Assembly (NCBI GenBank): GCA_029556545.1 | Contig: JAKQEQ010000023.1 | Coordinates: 88,184 to 152,183, forward strand | Direction of reading: 5' to 3' | Source of the DNA: Candidatus Hydrogenedentota bacterium | GTDB lineage: Bacteria > Hydrogenedentota > Hydrogenedentia > Hydrogenedentales > JAGMZX01 | DNA: 64,000 nucleotides | Notes under the pieces: model-generated | Seen by the model: only the letters and a program-made list of their open reading frames with translations | Databases searched by the model: none | What the model was told of the DNA's origin: nothing | In this document: positions 1 to 9,038 of the stretch, piece after piece | Layout: every line of letters starts with the position of its first letter | Numbering within the stretch: the stretch's first letter is position 1 | Made by a program: the position numbers and the translations under genes

Positions 1-234
1 GGCGAAACCGCCGTGCGAGAAAGGATTAGCCGCCAACTGCTGATCGTTGTAATACGTGCTCGCGCCGATGTTGACGCCCAACCGCGCCGGTTGCTCGGCG
101 ATCACCCGCTCCGTCACCTGCACGACGGCGTCGCGCGGCGACGATCCGCCGCACTGGGCCAGCACCACCGTCGCGCAGCCCGCCACGAGCTTCGCCGCGC
201 GCCGCCACCTGGATCGAAATATCTTGCTTGCCAC
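1..234 (-). CDS. putative exported lipoprotein, 5' part only
   Basis: Only the first 78 codons are in the window; the gene runs off the left edge. The reading frame starts at a GTG at 234-232. It opens with an arginine-rich n-region, a hydrophobic stretch and a lipobox-like LAQC followed by GGSS, so a type II signal peptide and lipid anchor are likely. After about 50 residues the sequence reads GVNIGASTYYNDQQLAAN, which resembles the first strand of large secreted carbohydrate-active proteins whose mature part begins GVNLG..YY; this is recollection of pattern, not a search. The start was chosen because the signal peptide begins there; the ribosome site is weak. The function cannot be told from this fragment. 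Confidence 0.6.
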   Translation of the reverse strand, partial: MASKIFRSRWRRAAKLVAGCATVVLAQCGGSSPRDAVVQVTERVIAEQPARLGVNIGASTYYNDQQLAANPFSHGGFA

Positions 235-461
235 GTTTCCGAGTGCCTTTCTTTGCCGGTTCACAAGCCGACGGCTCCGCCTCACTTTCGGGCTTACTAT
301 ACACGTCTTGGCTCAGACGCGCGAGCGGCGCGGTCGGGGAAGCATCCAGAACAGGGGAACCCACACCGCCCTCGGCGCGCTGCCCTTCCCTGCTTCTATG
401 CGGGTGGCGGAACCGGCTGCGGGAAGCGCGGAAAGTGCGCATGCATGCGCGAGGCATGCCG

Positions 462-491
462 TTGATTTGTTCGCGCGACGGCCCCTATAAT
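462..491 (+). promoter_or_regulatory. sigma70-type promoter of the tRNA-Ser gene
   Basis: TTGATT (462-467), an 18-base spacer and a perfect TATAAT (486-491) lie 12 bases upstream of the mature tRNA 5' end. The hexamers and spacing are seen directly; use as a promoter is inferred. Confidence 0.7.
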
Positions 492-503
492 TCTTATCAT
501 TCC

Positions 504-594
<91 letters not shown>

Positions 595-625
595 TATCAC
601 TCGCCGGCGGACGCGCGCGGCGCGG

Positions 626-654
626 TTGTGTTTCGCTGGGACTCCTGCTAAACT
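626..654 (+). promoter_or_regulatory. putative promoter of the glycosyltransferase gene
   Basis: TTGTGT (626-631), a 17-base spacer and TAAACT (649-654) lie 29 bases before the ATG at 684. No clear Shine-Dalgarno follows, so the leader would be short. The gene starts only 90 bases after the tRNA, so read-through from the tRNA promoter is also possible. Confidence 0.5.
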
Positions 655-683
655 ATGTTCCAGCAATGGTTTAACGCGACAAC

Positions 684-1751
684 ATGCTGAACGGCGTCCC
701 GCGCATTCTAATTATTCGTCTGAGCGCCATTGGCGACGTTGTGCGCGTATTGCCCGCCCTGTCCACGTTGCGTCGCCACTTTCCCGCCGCCCAAATCGAC
801 TGGGCCGTCGAGTCAAAGGCCGCCGCCGTGGTCGACGATCACCCGGACCTTGACCGTTGCCTCGTTTTCGAGCGGTCGCGGCGTGGGGAGGGCCGTGTCG
901 ATGGCTTCTTCGCATTCCTGCGGTCCGTGCGCGCGGGCCGGTATGACATCTCCGCGGATTTCCACGGGATATTGAAAAGCGGGCTGATAAGCCTGGCGTC
1001 CCGGGCGCCGCAGCGATTCGGGTTCGCGTGGCCGCGGGCGCGCGAATGCAGCAACGTCTTCTACACGCGCCGTGTGCCGTTGCCGTCGCAGCGGTTGAAC
1101 CGCGTGGACGAAAACCTCCGGCTGTGCGAGGCGCTGGGCGCGCCAAATCACGAACCGCATGAGACGCCGCTATTCGTGCCCGAAACGGCGCAGCCGGAGG
1201 TGGACGCCTATTTTGACGGCGCCCTGGACGGCAATAAGCGGGTCATCGCGGTCCATCCGGCCGTCGACCGGCCCTCGAAGCAGTGGCCGGTCGCGTCGTA
1301 CGCGGCGCTGGCGGACATGCTGCTGGCCGACGGCCGCTTCGAGGTCTTGATCACGTGGGGACCGGGCCAGCGCTGCGTCGCCGAGGCGGTTGCGGTTCAG
1401 GCGAAACGCAAACCGCTTATCGCGCCCGAGACGCCGGACCTCAAGCAGTACGCTTGGCTCATTCATCGTTGCGCACTCTACGTCGGCGGCGATACGGGGC
1501 CCATGCATATTGCTGCGGCGATGGGCACGCCCACGGTGGCGATTTTCGGCGGGACGGACCCGGCGAAGCACGCGCCGGTCGGCGCGCCTGCTCGGGTGCT
1601 GTACGCGGGTCCGGAACCGCCGCCCCGGCGCGTCTCCACGCGCGCGGCGCAAGACGCCTTCGCGCGCATCACGCCGGATGACGTCTATGACGCCTGCATC
1701 AGTCTGCTGACCCAGTCCCCTGCGCACCCGGCGCGGCCTGAGGCGTGGTAG
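684..1751 (+). CDS. glycosyltransferase family 9 (heptosyltransferase-like)
   Basis: A 355-residue protein of the ADP-heptose:LPS heptosyltransferase family, which adds heptose or related sugars to the lipopolysaccharide core on the cytoplasmic face of the inner membrane. The N-terminus has the family start ILIIRLSAIGDVVRVLPAL (Rossmann strand and glycine loop). The C-terminal donor-binding segment GGDTGPMHIAAAMGTPTVAI is the GT9 signature near residues 270-290. Length is typical for RfaF/WaaC-like enzymes. It lies after tRNA-Ser and is not visibly in an LPS cluster, so the exact sugar and acceptor are unknown. Presence of GT9 supports an organism with an outer membrane. Confidence 0.88.
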   Translation: MLNGVPRILIIRLSAIGDVVRVLPALSTLRRHFPAAQIDWAVESKAAAVVDDHPDLDRCLVFERSRRGEGRVDGFFAFLRSVRAGRYDISADFHGILKSGLISLASRAPQRFGFAWPRARECSNVFYTRRVPLPSQRLNRVDENLRLCEALGAPNHEPHETPLFVPETAQPEVDAYFDGALDGNKRVIAVHPAVDRPSKQWPVASYAALADMLLADGRFEVLITWGPGQRCVAEAVAVQAKRKPLIAPETPDLKQYAWLIHRCALYVGGDTGPMHIAAAMGTPTVAIFGGTDPAKHAPVGAPARVLYAGPEPPPRRVSTRAAQDAFARITPDDVYDACISLLTQSPAHPARPEAW

Positions 1752-1764
1752 GGCGTCCCGCCCC

Positions 1765-1905
1765 ACACCAAGTCCGCTCTCTCTATGGGAGAGGGACAGC
1801 GCGGCCGCGATCCGTCCGATCCGTCCGATCCGTCCCCTTCTTCCTGTGGGAGCGGGCCAGGGTGAGAGTTCCATCGGGGGCAAGATGCCCCCGCTCCTAT
1901 GCGCC
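1765..1905. repeat. intergenic cluster of short dispersed and tandem repeats
   Basis: The 288-base gap between the glycosyltransferase and the dehydrogenase holds several short repeats. There is a palindromic CTCTCTCTATGGGAGAGG (about 1777-1794), three tandem copies of the nonamer CGATCCGTC (about 1808-1835), a GTGGGAGCGGG.CAGGGTGAGAG stretch matching the SLSPRERGGVRV-type repeat seen elsewhere, and a GGGGGCAAGATGCCCCC palindrome (about 1875-1891) related to the CATGGGCAAGATGCCCATG family. No gene is supported here. Confidence 0.6.
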
Positions 1906-2039
1906 CGCGGAAAACGGATCGATTGCGATTAACGAGTACGAACCACTTGGCCCGTTCGGGCGGGGACTCGGGAGTGCGGGCGCGTTCGCGCGCGTGGTAT
2001 TCTGCCTCGCGGCCCGGGAGGTCGGGCGTCGAGGGTCTG

Positions 2040-3086
2040 ATGAAAGCTTGTGTCTTACATGCGGTCGGTGACTTGCGGTGCGAAGATGTGCCAACGCCTT
2101 TTCCTGTCGCCGGGGAGGTATTGGTGCGCGTCGCCGCATGCGGCGTGTGCGGCTCGGACCTCCCGCGCGTCTTCTCGAAGGGAACGTATCGCTTCCCGCT
2201 CATTCCGGGCCACGAACTGGCGGGGACGGTCGAGGCCGTCGGCGCGGAGGTCGATTCCTCCTGGGTCGGACGGCGGGTCGCGGTGTTTCCGCTGATCCCG
2301 TGCCGCCGCTGCGCCGCCTGCGAGAGCGGGGCTTACGCGCAGTGCGCGGATTACGACTACCTGGGATCCCGGCGCGACGGTGGCTTTGCGGAGTTCACAT
2401 GCATGCCCGCGTGGAATCTGCTGCCCGTGCCGGACGGACTCCCGTTACACGAGGCGGCGATGCTCGAACCGGCCGCGGTGGCGCTGCACGCGCTGCGTCG
2501 GGCACGACTCGATGCGGGGGACAGCGTATTGATCATGGGCGCGGGGCCCATCGGGCTGTTGCTGGCGATGTGGGCGCGCGTGTTCGGCGCCGGGAAGATT
2601 CTGATTGCGGACATTAATATCGAGCGGCTGAGGTTCGCGCGCACGCTGAAATTCGACCATCTTCACGATGCCGGCTCCGGCGACACGGCCGCGTGGGCGC
2701 GGCGCAAGACCGCCGAACGCGGGGCGGACGTGGTAATCGAGGCCACGGGCGCTTCCGCGGCCTTGGAACAATGCGTGCTGGCCGCGTGCGCATTCGGGCG
2801 TGTAGTGTTACTGGGCAATCCGGCGGGCGCGATGACCCTGTCGCAGGCCGCCTACTGGGCGGTGCTGCGCCGGGAACTGCGGATGATCGGATCCTGGAAC
2901 TCATCGTATAGCGAATTGCCGCGCAACGAGTGGCGACTGGCCCTCGAGTGCATGGCCGATGGCCGGATCGAGGTCGGCCCCCTGGTGACGCATCAGGTTC
3001 CGCTCGAGAACCTGCGCGGGCGCATCGAGATGCTGCGCTACCGTAAGGGCTTCGCGTGCAAGGTGATGTGCGTGCCCCGCGGTTGA
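2040..3086 (+). CDS. zinc-dependent MDR dehydrogenase, GatD-like (polyol-phosphate dehydrogenase family)
   Basis: A 348-residue medium-chain dehydrogenase/reductase. It carries the catalytic zinc motif ACGVCGSDLPRVF and GHELAGTVEAVG near residues 35-70. The structural-zinc lobe reads PCRRCAACESGAYAQCADYDYLGSRRDGGFAEF, written here as cysteines at PC, RC, AC and QC. The nucleotide-binding loop is GAGPIGLL. The combination CGSDLPR plus YDYLGSRRDGGFAE is very close to galactitol-1-phosphate 5-dehydrogenase (GatD), which oxidises hexitol phosphates with NAD+. No PTS or tagatose genes are nearby, so the substrate is open. I chose ATG 2040 because a GAGGG site precedes it by a few bases and the homology begins there; a longer in-frame start at 1899 would run through repeat DNA. 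Confidence 0.85.
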   Translation: MKACVLHAVGDLRCEDVPTPFPVAGEVLVRVAACGVCGSDLPRVFSKGTYRFPLIPGHELAGTVEAVGAEVDSSWVGRRVAVFPLIPCRRCAACESGAYAQCADYDYLGSRRDGGFAEFTCMPAWNLLPVPDGLPLHEAAMLEPAAVALHALRRARLDAGDSVLIMGAGPIGLLLAMWARVFGAGKILIADINIERLRFARTLKFDHLHDAGSGDTAAWARRKTAERGADVVIEATGASAALEQCVLAACAFGRVVLLGNPAGAMTLSQAAYWAVLRRELRMIGSWNSSYSELPRNEWRLALECMADGRIEVGPLVTHQVPLENLRGRIEMLRYRKGFACKVMCVPRG

Positions 3087-3183
3087 GCCTTCGGGAAGAC
3101 GCCCCGGGCCGCCGTGTGTTCTACCCTGAGTATCGGGGTTGTTGAGCCGTGGTTGCCGCGGCAATCGCCTGGAGAACTGCAAG

Positions 3184-3990
3184 ATGTCCCAAGAGCAAGC
3201 CGATCCGATATGGGCCGCGATCCGCGCCGAAGCCGTTGAGGACGCGCGCATCGAGCCCATGCTCGCCAGCTTCCTGCACAGCGTCGTCCTGAATCATAAG
3301 ACGCTCGAGGACGCGCTCAGCTTTCAACTGGCGGGCAAGCTCGAAAGCCACACGCTGACCGCGGTCACGCTGCGCGACCTTATCGACGAGGCCATCCAGA
3401 ACGATGCGGGCATCCGCGAGGCGTTTCGCGCGGATATCCTCGCGGTGCTCGAACGCGACCCGGCCTGCACCAAGTACTCGACGCCGCTTCTCTACTTAAA
3501 AGGCTTTCACGCGCTCCAGGGCTATCGCGTGGCGCACTATTACTGGAACCACGACCGCAAGCCTCTCGCCCGGTTTCTCCAGAGCCGTATCTCCGAGGTC
3601 TTCGGCGTCGATATTCACCCCGCCGCGCGCGTCGGCAAGGGCATCCTCATCGACCACGCCACGAGCGTCGTCATCGGCGAAACGGCGGTCGTGGCCGATA
3701 ACGTGTCCATGCTTCACGAGGTGACCCTCGGCGGCACGGGCAAAGAGAGCGGCGACCGCCACCCGAAGATCGGCGAGGGCGTGCTCATCTCGTCCGGCGC
3801 GAAGATACTGGGCAACGTCACAGTGGGCGAGGGCGCGAAGATCGGCTCGTGCGCCGTGGTGTTGATGGACGTCGAACCCCATACGACCGTCGTGGGCGTG
3901 CCGGCCAAGCCTATCGGCGGCGTCCTTCACGGCCAGCCGGCTCTGGAAATGGACCACCGCATCTGGCTGAATTCCGAAAACAAGGAATAA
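3184..3990 (+). CDS. cysE: serine O-acetyltransferase
   Basis: A 268-residue protein matching CysE (E. coli 273 residues), which transfers acetyl from acetyl-CoA to L-serine as the first step of cysteine synthesis. The N-terminal helical SATase domain contains ALEDALSFQLAGKLE-like sequence, and the C-terminal part is a left-handed beta-helix with hexapeptide repeats. IDHATSVVIGETAVV and NVSMLHEVTLGGTGK carry the two catalytic-site histidines, and a TVVGVPAKPIG exit follows. GGAGAACTG lies just upstream of ATG 3184. No cysK neighbour is present; the gene stands alone between the GatD-like dehydrogenase and an oxidoreductase. The C-terminal tail is short but present, so feedback inhibition by cysteine is possible. 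Confidence 0.93.
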   Translation: MSQEQADPIWAAIRAEAVEDARIEPMLASFLHSVVLNHKTLEDALSFQLAGKLESHTLTAVTLRDLIDEAIQNDAGIREAFRADILAVLERDPACTKYSTPLLYLKGFHALQGYRVAHYYWNHDRKPLARFLQSRISEVFGVDIHPAARVGKGILIDHATSVVIGETAVVADNVSMLHEVTLGGTGKESGDRHPKIGEGVLISSGAKILGNVTVGEGAKIGSCAVVLMDVEPHTTVVGVPAKPIGGVLHGQPALEMDHRIWLNSENKE

Positions 3991-4083
3991 TCGGGGCCGC
4001 CTTCGCTAAGCGGGACAGCGAGTTTCCGACACGCTGCCTCTTGGATTACCATTAGCGGCGTCATCCAAACGGGAGACCCGCCT

Positions 4084-5175
4084 ATGCTATCTAAAGTCGG
4101 CGTGGGACTAATCGGCTCGCAATTCATTTCCTCGATTCACGCGCGCGCGCTGCGGCATTGTCCCGAGGCGCGCGTGCTTGCCGTGGCTTCACCGACGCCG
4201 GGCCACGCGGCGCGCTTCGCGGAAACGCATGCCATACCGCGGCATTACACGGACTACCGCAAGATGCTGAAGGATCCGGTCATTGATCTCGTGGTCATCG
4301 GCGCGCCGAACCGGTGGCATTGCCCCATCACGCTGGACGCCGCCTCGGCGGGCAAGCACGTCGTGGTCGAGAAGCCCATGGCCATGAACCTGGACGAGGC
4401 CGACCGCATGATTGCCGCGTGCGGTAACGCCGGGGTGCGGCTCATGTACGCGGAGGAACTCTGTTTCGCGCCGAAGTACGTGCGCCTGAAGCAACTCCTC
4501 GACGAGGGCGCGCTTGGCACGCCGACGCTCATCAAGCAATCGGAAAAGCACGATGGCCCCCACGCGGACCATTTCTGGGACGTGGCGCAGAGCGGCGGCG
4601 GCGTGACGATGGACATGGGGTGCCACGCCATAGCGTTCTTTCGCTGGATGCTCGGCGGCGCGCCCATCGCGTCGGTCTACGCGCAGATGAACACGCAGGT
4701 GCATGGTGACCGCACGCACGGCGACGACAACGCATTGCTTATCCTCGAATTCGAGAACGGCGTCATCGCGATGGCCGAGGAAAGTTGGACGAAGAAGGGC
4801 GGCATGGACGACCGCGCCGAGGTGTACGGAAGCGACGGCATGGCCTATGCAAACCTGCTACAGGGCAACTCGATTCTCACCTACAGCGATTGCGGTTACG
4901 GCTACGCTGTCGAGAAGGCGGGCGGCACGCGCGGCTGGTCCTTTGCGATATACGAAGAAGAATGGAACTACGGGTTTCCTCAAGAGATGGCTCATTTCGT
5001 CGGTTGTGTCGCCCAGGATCAGACGCCGCTGGTGACCGGCGAGGACGGGCGTGCCGTGCTCGAGGCGGTGTTCGCGGCCTACCAGTCCGCCGGGACCGGC
5101 GCCAAGGTGCCGCTGCCCTTCCGAACAACCGCGGAGAAACCCTGGGACCTCTGGCGGGGCGGCGCTACACGCTGA
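4084..5175 (+). CDS. Gfo/Idh/MocA family oxidoreductase
   Basis: A 363-residue NAD(P)-dependent oxidoreductase, generally acting on sugars, inositols or related polyols in the cytoplasm. The N-terminal Rossmann fold reads VGVGLIGSQFISSIHARAL. The family EKP motif is in HVVVEKPMAMNLDEADRM near residue 95. The C-terminal alpha/beta domain has GGGVTMDMGCHAIAFFRWM, which supplies the usual catalytic D..CH region near residue 180. GGGAGAC precedes the ATG. Families of this type are numerous in planctomycete-like genomes and the substrate cannot be predicted. Its 3' end overlaps the end of convergent pfkA by 11 bases. Confidence 0.88.
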   Translation: MLSKVGVGLIGSQFISSIHARALRHCPEARVLAVASPTPGHAARFAETHAIPRHYTDYRKMLKDPVIDLVVIGAPNRWHCPITLDAASAGKHVVVEKPMAMNLDEADRMIAACGNAGVRLMYAEELCFAPKYVRLKQLLDEGALGTPTLIKQSEKHDGPHADHFWDVAQSGGGVTMDMGCHAIAFFRWMLGGAPIASVYAQMNTQVHGDRTHGDDNALLILEFENGVIAMAEESWTKKGGMDDRAEVYGSDGMAYANLLQGNSILTYSDCGYGYAVEKAGGTRGWSFAIYEEEWNYGFPQEMAHFVGCVAQDQTPLVTGEDGRAVLEAVFAAYQSAGTGAKVPLPFRTTAEKPWDLWRGGATR

Positions 5176-6136
5176 GGACACGCGCGATCCGCGAGTACTC
5201 GGGGTCGAAGCGCCCGCGCTGTTCCCAGGCGTCGGACAAGGGGGCCAACACAAGCTCCAGCCCCCGCACGCCTACCATCTTGCCGGCCTCGCCCGCAAGC
5301 AGCGCTTCGACCGCGCGCACGCCCATGCGACCGGCCAGCACTCGGTCGAACGCGGTCGGGCTCCCGCCTCGCTGGAGATGGCCGATAACCGCGACCCGTG
5401 TGTCCGTGAACTCGGAAACTTCGGCCACCCGCTTTGCGACCTGGAGCGCGTTGCCCGCGTCGTCTCCCTCAGCGACCACAACGATCATGGACCTCTTCCC
5501 GTTGTCGCGGCTTCGCCGCAAGGCGGCAACGAGCGCGGGGATATCCGTCGGCTCCTCGGGCGTCAGGACTTCCTCCGCGCCGCCAGCCAGCCCGCACATC
5601 ATGGCGATGTAACCGCTGTGCCGGCCCATGACCTCGACGAAGAAGATACGATCATGCGAGGCCGCTGTGTCACGCACGCGGTCGATGGCCTCGACCGCCA
5701 CATTGATGGCCGTGTCAAACCCGATGGTATAGTCCGTGCCGCCGATGTCGTTATCGATCGTGCCGGGCAGGCCGATGCAGGCCACGCCGTGCTCCGCATG
5801 CAGGGCCTGCGCGCCACGATAGGATCCGTCACCGCCGATGACGACAAGCCCCTCGATACTAAGTTCCCGCAATTGGGCCGCGGCCCGGGCGCGTCCTTCC
5901 GCGTCGTGAAACGCCTGGCAACGGGCGGTTTGCAGCATCGTGCCGCCCCGGTTGATGATGCCGCTTACGGACCGCGCGTTCATCGGTTCGATGGCCCCCT
6001 CGATAAGCCCTTGGTAACCCCGCCGTATCCCAAAGACGCCGACTCCGCGCGCGACCACGGCGCGCACGACCGCGCGGATCGCCGCGTTCATCCCCGGCGC
6101 GTCGCCCCCGCTCGTCAGCACGCCAATCCGTTCCAC
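5165..6136 (-). CDS. pfkA: ATP-dependent 6-phosphofructokinase
   Basis: A 323-residue PfkA (E. coli 320), which phosphorylates fructose 6-phosphate at the committed step of glycolysis. It starts at GTG 6136, eight bases after AAAGGGGG, with VERIGVLTSGGDAPGMNAAI as the N-terminal glycine-rich loop. GGDGSYRGA and PGTIDNDIGGTDYTIGFDTA are the donor and catalytic motifs. Glycine in GGDGS and in PGTIDND is the ATP-using type, in contrast to the second phosphofructokinase at 18945. GRHSGYIA and HLQRGGSPTAFDR complete the signature. It is the last gene of an operon with the LysM protein (20-base gap) and the MBL hydrolase. A longer upstream reading frame is only the shadow of the LysM gene. Confidence 0.95.
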   Translation of the reverse strand: MERIGVLTSGGDAPGMNAAIRAVVRAVVARGVGVFGIRRGYQGLIEGAIEPMNARSVSGIINRGGTMLQTARCQAFHDAEGRARAAAQLRELSIEGLVVIGGDGSYRGAQALHAEHGVACIGLPGTIDNDIGGTDYTIGFDTAINVAVEAIDRVRDTAASHDRIFFVEVMGRHSGYIAMMCGLAGGAEEVLTPEEPTDIPALVAALRRSRDNGKRSMIVVVAEGDDAGNALQVAKRVAEVSEFTDTRVAVIGHLQRGGSPTAFDRVLAGRMGVRAVEALLAGEAGKMVGVRGLELVLAPLSDAWEQRGRFDPEYSRIARVLSV

Positions 6137-6156
6137 AGGGCCGCCCCCTTTCGCGC

Positions 6157-8421
6157 TCAGCGCGACTTCTCTTCGACGTAGACGACATATTTCTCGCCGA
6201 TGTGCAGCACGGACCGCTTCGTCAGATTGTTCCATTTCAGGAAATCGTCCGTGGAAACGCCGTACTTGTTCGCGATGACGCTCGGATTGTCGCCACGCTG
6301 CACCGTGTGCGTGATCTTTCGTGGTTCCTTCTTCGCGGGGCCTGCGGGCGCGACTTCCTCCATCGCGGGGGAGGGCGGCGCTTCCGGCGCGCCGGAGAGA
6401 TAAACGATCAACTCGTCGCCAATGCGCAGTGTGGACCGGCGCGTCAGGTTGTTCCACCGCAACAGGTCATCGGTGGTCACGCCGTACTTGTCCGCGATGA
6501 CGCTCGGGTTTTCGCCCGCGGCCACCTTGTGCGTGACCATCTCGGGCGCGGGCGGCGGCTCAGGTGCTCGGGGCGACGGTTCCGGCGTACTTGGCGCGGC
6601 AGGCAGAATATCCGGCGTGGCGGGCGCCTCCGGCAGGTGTTCCGCGGTCGGCTCGACAAGCGGCGGCGCTTTCGCGGCGTAGTCGAGGGTGCGCGCCCGC
6701 CATTCGGCAATACTGGCCACGGCGTTCGCCTCGATGGCGCGGCCCGCGTCCGCCAGCGCCTCGGCCTCGTTCATGAGCCGTAGCACTTCCTCGAGAAGCC
6801 ATTCCCCGCGTTCGCGCGCCTCCGACCCTGTCAGGTATAGCGCCCGGTATTCCGCACATTTTTCGAGCTGGTTCGCGAGCGGGGCGACAAACGGCTCCTT
6901 CGTATCTTCCTGCAGAATACTTAGCGTGCGGAGCAGGTCGGCGAGCCCGCCGAGCGCGGGCGCGGCTACGTCCTTCGGCAGGCCGCCATCGTGCCATGCC
7001 TCCTCAATATACGGAAACGCGCGCAGGAGAAACAGAAAATTCGCGCGCCCCGTGGCGTCCTTCTTTTCCGCGGCGATCTCCCCGATGCGCTGCATGAGCG
7101 GCTGGGGCAGGCGCTCCTTGAACGCGGGCCGTGCCGCAAACGCGCGTGCCTGGCGCACCACATGGTTGCGCGCCGCCGCGCTGATCACGATTCCCCCGCT
7201 TCCCCGCAGGTAAACGGGCTGTGTCGCGAGCGCAATCGCGACGTGGCCGTCCTTGATCGCGGGGACCGGCAGGTCGTTGTGATACGTGTCCAGCAGGCGC
7301 AGGTCCCGCGCCGCGCCAACGGGTACCCGGACCTCCGCGTCCCGGTCCGCGCGCAGCACGATCAGCCATCGGTCGCAGTTGCGAAACACAAGGCCCTGAA
7401 CCCCCTGCGCCAAGGATAACGGACCCACCGGATCGCGGGCCTCGAGTTCGCTGGCCAGGCCGCTGAGGGCGGCAAAATCCTCTCCCGGACGACCGTTGTA
7501 CGCTCGCTCGATAGCGAAGCCCACACCGCTATATCCCACCGCCATGTGAGCCAACAGTTCGAACGCCAGCGGCAGCGGTTCGGGACCGGACGGCGCGGCG
7601 TGAAGACGCCAACGCTCATGACCGGTTCGCCGCGCCGCATACGTGATCTCCTGCACCTGCTCCCATGAGGCAGCGCCGCCGTCCACCACCATTTCGCGGA
7701 TATGAACCGCCGTGTTTGGCGATAACAGGCTTGCCGCGTTATCCGCCCGCACGACCGCCGCGATGGGCGCGGCGCTGCCGGCCTTGCGCAACGCATCGGC
7801 AAAGGCCGCGAGCGCTTCCGCGCTCGGGGCGCGCACTTCCCACCGGACCGGTGTGATTGCGCCGGATTGCTTGAAGAATTCCGCCGCGTCCGGGACGGCT
7901 TGCGTGTCCACCGCCGCGATAACGCCCAAACCCTGCGCTATTGCAGCGGCGGCCTGTTCCACGAAATCGGCCTGCGAGGCGTCCAGCCGCAAAGCGTTTA
8001 CGCCGATGCTCTTGAGCGCCAGTAACTCATGGGGGTCCGCCGTGTCCGCCTGCGCCCAGAGCGGCAGGGACAGCGCACCCCCCCGGTCCACGCGACAGAA
8101 GTGTTGCCGCGCCTCGACGGGCCCGCTGGGCGTCTCGACGAGTATATCCACGGCGTAGAAACCCCGTTCTGCGGGCAGGTCCGGCGCCGCCCACCAGTAC
8201 ACGCCGTGCGCCGGCAGCCGGACCGGTCCCACAGCGGCGGTCGTCCCGGTATCCCGGTCCGCGCGCCGGGCGGTGAGTTGAACCGTCGCCTCGACGTCCG
8301 TGTCGGAGCGCAGTTCAACGATGAGGGGGTCGTCCACGTAGACAAAATGGAGCGGCTGATCCGGCGCGAGGTCCACCTCGACCGACACGGCCAGCGCAAG
8401 CAGCAGCAGACCCCCGAGCAT
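6157..8421 (-). CDS. exported protein with two C-terminal LysM domains
   Basis: A 754-residue protein. It starts with a short hydrophobic signal (MLGGLLLLALAVSV), followed by a long domain of about 500 residues that I do not recognise and which includes a helical segment around 470-590. A proline-rich linker follows (about 595-628). Two LysM repeats lie at roughly 629-675 and 703-754; both read H.V..G.NPSVIA.KYGV..DD.L.WNNLT.RS.L.IG and bind peptidoglycan. The start at 8421 lies two bases after the MBL stop codon with GTGGGGGC as ribosome site, so the two genes are translationally linked. It precedes pfkA. It is probably a periplasmic or wall-associated protein; the first domain has no assigned activity. 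Confidence 0.78.
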   Translation of the reverse strand: MLGGLLLLALAVSVEVDLAPDQPLHFVYVDDPLIVELRSDTDVEATVQLTARRADRDTGTTAAVGPVRLPAHGVYWWAAPDLPAERGFYAVDILVETPSGPVEARQHFCRVDRGGALSLPLWAQADTADPHELLALKSIGVNALRLDASQADFVEQAAAAIAQGLGVIAAVDTQAVPDAAEFFKQSGAITPVRWEVRAPSAEALAAFADALRKAGSAAPIAAVVRADNAASLLSPNTAVHIREMVVDGGAASWEQVQEITYAARRTGHERWRLHAAPSGPEPLPLAFELLAHMAVGYSGVGFAIERAYNGRPGEDFAALSGLASELEARDPVGPLSLAQGVQGLVFRNCDRWLIVLRADRDAEVRVPVGAARDLRLLDTYHNDLPVPAIKDGHVAIALATQPVYLRGSGGIVISAAARNHVVRQARAFAARPAFKERLPQPLMQRIGEIAAEKKDATGRANFLFLLRAFPYIEEAWHDGGLPKDVAAPALGGLADLLRTLSILQEDTKEPFVAPLANQLEKCAEYRALYLTGSEARERGEWLLEEVLRLMNEAEALADAGRAIEANAVASIAEWRARTLDYAAKAPPLVEPTAEHLPEAPATPDILPAAPSTPEPSPRAPEPPPAPEMVTHKVAAGENPSVIADKYGVTTDDLLRWNNLTRRSTLRIGDELIVYLSGAPEAPPSPAMEEVAPAGPAKKEPRKITHTVQRGDNPSVIANKYGVSTDDFLKWNNLTKRSVLHIGEKYVVYVEEKSR

Positions 8422-8423
8422 GG

Positions 8424-9038
8424 CTAAGCCCCCACAAGAAACGGGTTCGAGCGGCGCTCCCGGCCAATGGTGGTCGCGGGGCCGTGGCCGCTGTAGACCG
8501 TCGTGTGATCCGGCAAGGGAAGAAGCTTGGACCGGATGGACGCGATTAACGTCCCGTAATCGCCGCCCCACAGGTCCGTGCGGCCAATAGAGCCCGCAAA
8601 GAGCACGTCCCCGTCGAACACCACACCGTCCGTGGCCAAGGAAATATGCCCCGGCGAATGCCCCGGCGTAAACAAGACCTTCAGCGTTACCGACCCGACC
8701 GTGACCTCGTCGCCCTCGTCGAGAAACCGGGCCGGGTCCGGCGAGGCCGGAAACGGTACGCCGAACATCATGCCCTGCTGCTCAAGGGATTGGAGCAACG
8801 GCAGTTCGGCCGGATGACACGCCAGCGGCGCGCCGGTTATCCGGACCATTTCCGCGTTACCGCCGCAGTGGTCGCAGTGACAGTGCGTATTGATGACCAT
8901 CTTGACCTTTACGTCCGCCACCGCCGACTGGAGCTGCGGGGCCGCATCGCCCGGATCGATGATCAGCGCCTCGCCGCCGTCCTTCAGCACGTAACAATTG
9001 GTCAGGAAAGGCGTTAACTCGAACGTCAGTATCTCCAA
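8424..9038 (-). CDS. MBL-fold metallohydrolase (glyoxalase II-like)
   Basis: A 204-residue metallo-beta-lactamase-fold hydrolase. Metal ligands are seen in THCHCDHCGG, FTPGHSPGHI, DGDVLFAGSIGRTDLWGG and YSGHGPATTIG, the order of the glyoxalase II/YcbL group that hydrolyses thioesters such as S-lactoylglutathione. Only the small YcbL-type length is present. I place the start at TTG 9038 because a perfect AGGAGG lies seven bases upstream and the protein then opens LEILTFELTPFLTNCYV, the normal family start; an ATG at 9062 is in frame but has a poorer site. It is the first gene of the minus-strand set MBL, LysM protein, pfkA, with a 2-base gap to the LysM gene. Confidence 0.85.
   Translation of the reverse strand: MEILTFELTPFLTNCYVLKDGGEALIIDPGDAAPQLQSAVADVKVKMVINTHCHCDHCGGNAEMVRITGAPLACHPAELPLLQSLEQQGMMFGVPFPASPDPARFLDEGDEVTVGSVTLKVLFTPGHSPGHISLATDGVVFDGDVLFAGSIGRTDLWGGDYGTLIASIRSKLLPLPDHTTVYSGHGPATTIGRERRSNPFLVGA

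Noticed and set aside
13-465. Overlapping frames on both strands at the left edge
   Set aside because: The lipoprotein frame with a signal peptide at 1-234 fits better; the others lack starts and composition support.
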